This document shows, in pieces, positions 61,681-64,000 of a stretch of DNA of 64,000 nucleotides. A program made the position numbers and the translations under genes. The notes under the pieces are model-generated. The model saw nothing but the letters and a program-made list of their open reading frames with translations. It ran no database searches and was not told where the DNA came from. Source of the stretch: Vibrio tasmaniensis (lineage in GTDB: Bacteria > Pseudomonadota > Gammaproteobacteria > Enterobacterales > Vibrionaceae); NCBI RefSeq assembly GCF_024347635.1, contig NZ_AP025511.1:682001-746000 (forward strand), given 5' to 3'. How positions within the stretch are numbered: position 1 is the first letter of the stretch; the number at the start of each line of letters is the position of its first letter.

Positions 61681-63057
61681 ATGTCTAAGAATACTCATCA
61701 CAACAGCGCGTTAACGAGCGAGCAGTGCCATTTGGCTCGATATGCGCGAGATGCTCGCTTTGATGGAATGTTCTTCACAGCGGTGAAAACCACCGGGATT
61801 TTTTGTCGTCCGATTTGCCCTGCAAACCCGCCCAAAGAAGAAAATGTCGAGTATTTTTCTCATCAAGCTCAAGCCTTAAAAGCGGGATATCGCCCTTGTT
61901 TACGCTGCCGACCCGACAGTGCTCCTTTCTCTCCTGCTTGGAAAGGGGTTGAAACCACTTTCTTACGTGCGATGCAGTTGATTGATCATGGTGCGCTGAA
62001 CTCAGGATCTATCCTCGACCTTGCAACGCGTTTAGGTATTTCAGATCGCTATTTACGAACCTTATTCGACAATTACATCGGCGTGTCACCAAAGCAATAT
62101 AGCCTTTATAGCCAATTGATGTTTGCCAAGCAGTTATTGCACACCAGTAGCATGAGCATTACCGATGTAGGCTTTGCGAGTGGCTTTAATAGCACGCGTC
62201 GTTTCAATGATGCCTTTCTAAAAGAACTGCAGCTCTCGCCAAGCCAAATCCGACGTTCTAAGCCAAGTGGAAATTTGAGCAATCATATTCAGCTAGGCTT
62301 TCACGGACCATTAAACTGGAAGCATTTGCTGGATTTCTATCGACGAAGAATGATTGAAGGCGTAGAGGACGTTGGCGAAGACTATTATAAGCGCACGGTA
62401 AATGTGAACGGGTCAAAGGGTTGGTTCAAGGCGACTTTAGCCAAAGAAAACCGCTTGGATATTGAATTTGAGTTGGACGATATAAGTCAATTAAGAAGCT
62501 TGATTGCTAACATTCGACGCATGTTCGACCTTGATGTCGATATTGCCAAGGTCGAGGCCTTTTTTACAACCATTGACCCCAACTTGGTGGCTAAGAGTGG
62601 CATCCGCATTCCTGGCGTGTGGAGTACTTGGGAAGCCGGAGTAAGAGCGATTCTCGGGCAGCAAGTCTCGGTAACCGCAGCCATTGGTCAGCTTAACTTG
62701 TTGGTCAAAGAGCTTTCTGGTGAGCATGAGAAAGCCAGCTTCCCAACGCCTAAACAAATAGCTGATGCTGATGTGAGCTTTCTAAGAATGCCTGGAAGTC
62801 GTAAGGAAACCTTAAAGCGTTTTGCCCAATACATGGTCGTCAATGAAACTGAACACCCTTCCAAATGGATTGAACTAAAAGGCATTGGACCTTGGACAAT
62901 TCAATACGCGCTACTTCGCGGGTTAAGCGAACCAAACCATCTGATAGTTGGTGACTTGGTGGTGAAGAAATTCATCGAGCATCGCCCCGCCATAAATACA
63001 CAGAGTGTTTCGCCTTGGGGAAGTTACGCCACATTCCATTGCTGGAATCAGTCTTAA
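61681..63057 (+). CDS. Ada-AlkA fusion: alkylation-sensing regulator and 3-methyladenine DNA glycosylase
   Basis: 458 residues in three parts. The Ada metal-binding domain (~20-85) has the four cysteines Cys42, Cys46, Cys73 and Cys76 (FCRPICPANPP, CLRCRPDS). An AraC helix-turn-helix (~95-190; LDLATRLGISDRYLRTLF) follows. The AlkA-type HhH-GPD glycosylase (~205-458) has AGVRAILGQQVSV, the hairpin LKGIGPWTIQYALLRG and the catalytic Asp in IVGDLVV. It lacks the C-terminal methyltransferase domain of Ada; the adjacent ogt gene provides that activity. AAGGACACAGT precedes the ATG. Confidence 0.94.
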   Translation: MSKNTHHNSALTSEQCHLARYARDARFDGMFFTAVKTTGIFCRPICPANPPKEENVEYFSHQAQALKAGYRPCLRCRPDSAPFSPAWKGVETTFLRAMQLIDHGALNSGSILDLATRLGISDRYLRTLFDNYIGVSPKQYSLYSQLMFAKQLLHTSSMSITDVGFASGFNSTRRFNDAFLKELQLSPSQIRRSKPSGNLSNHIQLGFHGPLNWKHLLDFYRRRMIEGVEDVGEDYYKRTVNVNGSKGWFKATLAKENRLDIEFELDDISQLRSLIANIRRMFDLDVDIAKVEAFFTTIDPNLVAKSGIRIPGVWSTWEAGVRAILGQQVSVTAAIGQLNLLVKELSGEHEKASFPTPKQIADADVSFLRMPGSRKETLKRFAQYMVVNETEHPSKWIELKGIGPWTIQYALLRGLSEPNHLIVGDLVVKKFIEHRPAINTQSVSPWGSYATFHCWNQS

Positions 63058-63140
63058 ACGATGTTTCAAGTGGAATTGAGAGACCTCTCTGATATAGAAA
63101 GCAATGAACAAACATTAGAAGTACTAAGCTAGGAGATATT

Positions 63141-63623
63141 ATGGCTAACCGTTTTACTTATTATGAGAGCCCATTGGGAGCCGTGACGTTACAGGCTAAC
63201 GATGAAGGACTGCTCGGTCTTTGGTTTGAAACATACACTACCAAGCCAGAGCAGTTAGGCGTTCGAGATGATGGTTTTCCGATCTTTGCGTTGGCTACCG
63301 AGCAGCTTAATCGTTATTTCTCAGGTGAAGCTATCCAGTTTTCTGTGCCGATCGCAGCCAAGGGAACGCCATTTCAGCAGTCAGTTTGGCAGGCGCTTAC
63401 TACCATTCCTTATGGAGAAACATGGAGCTATGCACAATTGGCGGATGCGATCGGTAACCCGAAAGCGGTGCGCGCAGTGGGACTCGCCAATGGCAAAAAT
63501 CCAGTGTCTGTGATTGTGCCGTGTCACCGTGTGATAGGTAAAAATGGCAAGCTGACCGGGTATGCGGGTGGCGTCGAACGTAAACAGCGCTTATTGGTGA
63601 TTGAGGGAAGAGAACAAGATTAG
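63141..63623 (+). CDS. ogt: Methylated-DNA--protein-cysteine methyltransferase
   Basis: 160 residues with the active-site motif IVPCHRVIG, preceded by TPFQQSVWQALTTIPYGETWSYAQLADAIGNPKAVRAVG, the helix-turn-helix that scans DNA, and followed by LTGYAGGVERKQRLL. It removes the methyl group from O6-methylguanine in a suicidal reaction. AGGAGATATT before the ATG is a strong ribosome-binding site. It lies 83 bases after the Ada-AlkA gene and is probably in the same adaptive-response operon. Confidence 0.96.
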   Translation: MANRFTYYESPLGAVTLQANDEGLLGLWFETYTTKPEQLGVRDDGFPIFALATEQLNRYFSGEAIQFSVPIAAKGTPFQQSVWQALTTIPYGETWSYAQLADAIGNPKAVRAVGLANGKNPVSVIVPCHRVIGKNGKLTGYAGGVERKQRLLVIEGREQD

Positions 63624-63802
63624 GAAGCTGTACAACTAGCGACTTGAAGCGTTGTTCTGTGGATTAAGGTTGAAGGTTTGTACGACTCAGGGTGAACATT
63701 AAGAGAGCTCAAGCGTGACTTTGCAATAAATTCGCTACTTTCTGGAAAATACCTGTTTGGTTGCATATTATTTAGCCATGTTTTCTAGGCAAGGATGCCC
63801 AA

Positions 63803-64000
63803 ATGAATAACCATCATTCTCTGATAATAGCTTTCACTAGTGTGTTATTGCTGACTGGTTGTTTAACTGATACCAGTCGCCCCTTTGAAGTACCGCAGCT
63901 TGTTTTGTTCAAAGGGATGTATGAGAACGCGGATGATAATAGCTATCTGCTTTTTGAGTCAGGGAAAATGACCTATCAAACAATCGGCAATACGGTCACT
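63803..64000 (+). CDS. Putative lipoprotein, cut by the window end
   Basis: The ATG at 63803, preceded by AAGGATGCCCAA, opens a frame that stays open to the last base (66 codons). It encodes a signal peptide (LIIAFTSVLLLTGC) with a lipobox Cys about residue 21, then LTDTSRPFEVPQLVLFKGM and YLLFESGKMTYQTIG. The rest lies outside the window, so length and family are unknown. Confidence 0.7.
   Translation, partial: MNNHHSLIIAFTSVLLLTGCLTDTSRPFEVPQLVLFKGMYENADDNSYLLFESGKMTYQTIGNTVT

Noticed and set aside
63061..63132. A 23-codon frame (MFQVELRDL...) between ada-alkA and ogt
   Set aside because: It has no ribosome-binding site, is very short and begins within a few bases of the upstream stop codon; more likely untranslated spacer.

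Overview
The window is about 44% GC and reads as a marine Vibrio, most like the Splendidus clade. The signs are a VemP-type arrest peptide ahead of a second secDF pair, mtlADR with a long CRP-rich leader, nagB, norVW, YibL, MaoP/HdfR, and many small Vibrio-type families. From memory, secDF2, mtlADR and nagB lie on chromosome II in V. cholerae, so I infer the second chromosome. No rRNA, tRNA, CRISPR array or intact insertion sequence was seen.

Layout. 0-3.3 kb: an outer-membrane-like protein and a LytS/LytTR two-component pair. 3.5-9.4 kb: two tandem paralogous M16 metalloprotease lipoproteins. 9.6-13.2 kb: vemP-secD2-secF2, with an inverted-repeat element between vemP and secD2. 13.4-18.8 kb: an RlmJ-like methyltransferase, then an ene-reductase/MFS/SDR operon divergent from its LysR regulator; this block sits between two near-identical 53-bp terminator-containing repeats. 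19-20.9 kb: an OmpR-type two-component pair. 20.9-23.5 kb: an AT-rich accessory patch with a broken YefM antitoxin and an ATPase plus TOPRIM-like pair that resembles a phage-defence module. 23.6-30.4 kb: a GlcNAc-type PTS EIICB, GFA and OsmC proteins, an NADH dehydrogenase-like gene broken by one in-frame amber codon, a LysR gene and a MalY/PatB lyase. 30.5-31.2 kb: small RNA-binding and charged proteins.

31.5-42.4 kb is the most coherent block. An ECF sigma factor and its ChrR-type zinc anti-sigma lie upstream of a tightly packed ten-gene operon: DUF523/DUF1722, photolyase, SnoaL-like, SDR, FAD oxidoreductase, DUF1365, CFA-type methyltransferase, DUF2878, chalcone isomerase-like and DUF3833. 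This is the gene set of the singlet-oxygen response described in Rhodobacter sphaeroides. The same promoter pattern, TGATC(C/G)-N16-CGTA, precedes both the sigma gene and a divergently placed LON-domain gene, so the LON gene looks like a regulon member.

42.7-64 kb: an O-antigen ligase-like protein and an acyltransferase/SGNH protein, yibL, gltS, norVW with a sigma-54 promoter and two NorR-like sites but no norR, nfsB, a PD-(D/E)XK-like protein, mtlADR, nagB, maoP/hdfR, an Ada-AlkA fusion with ogt, and a lipoprotein cut by the window end.
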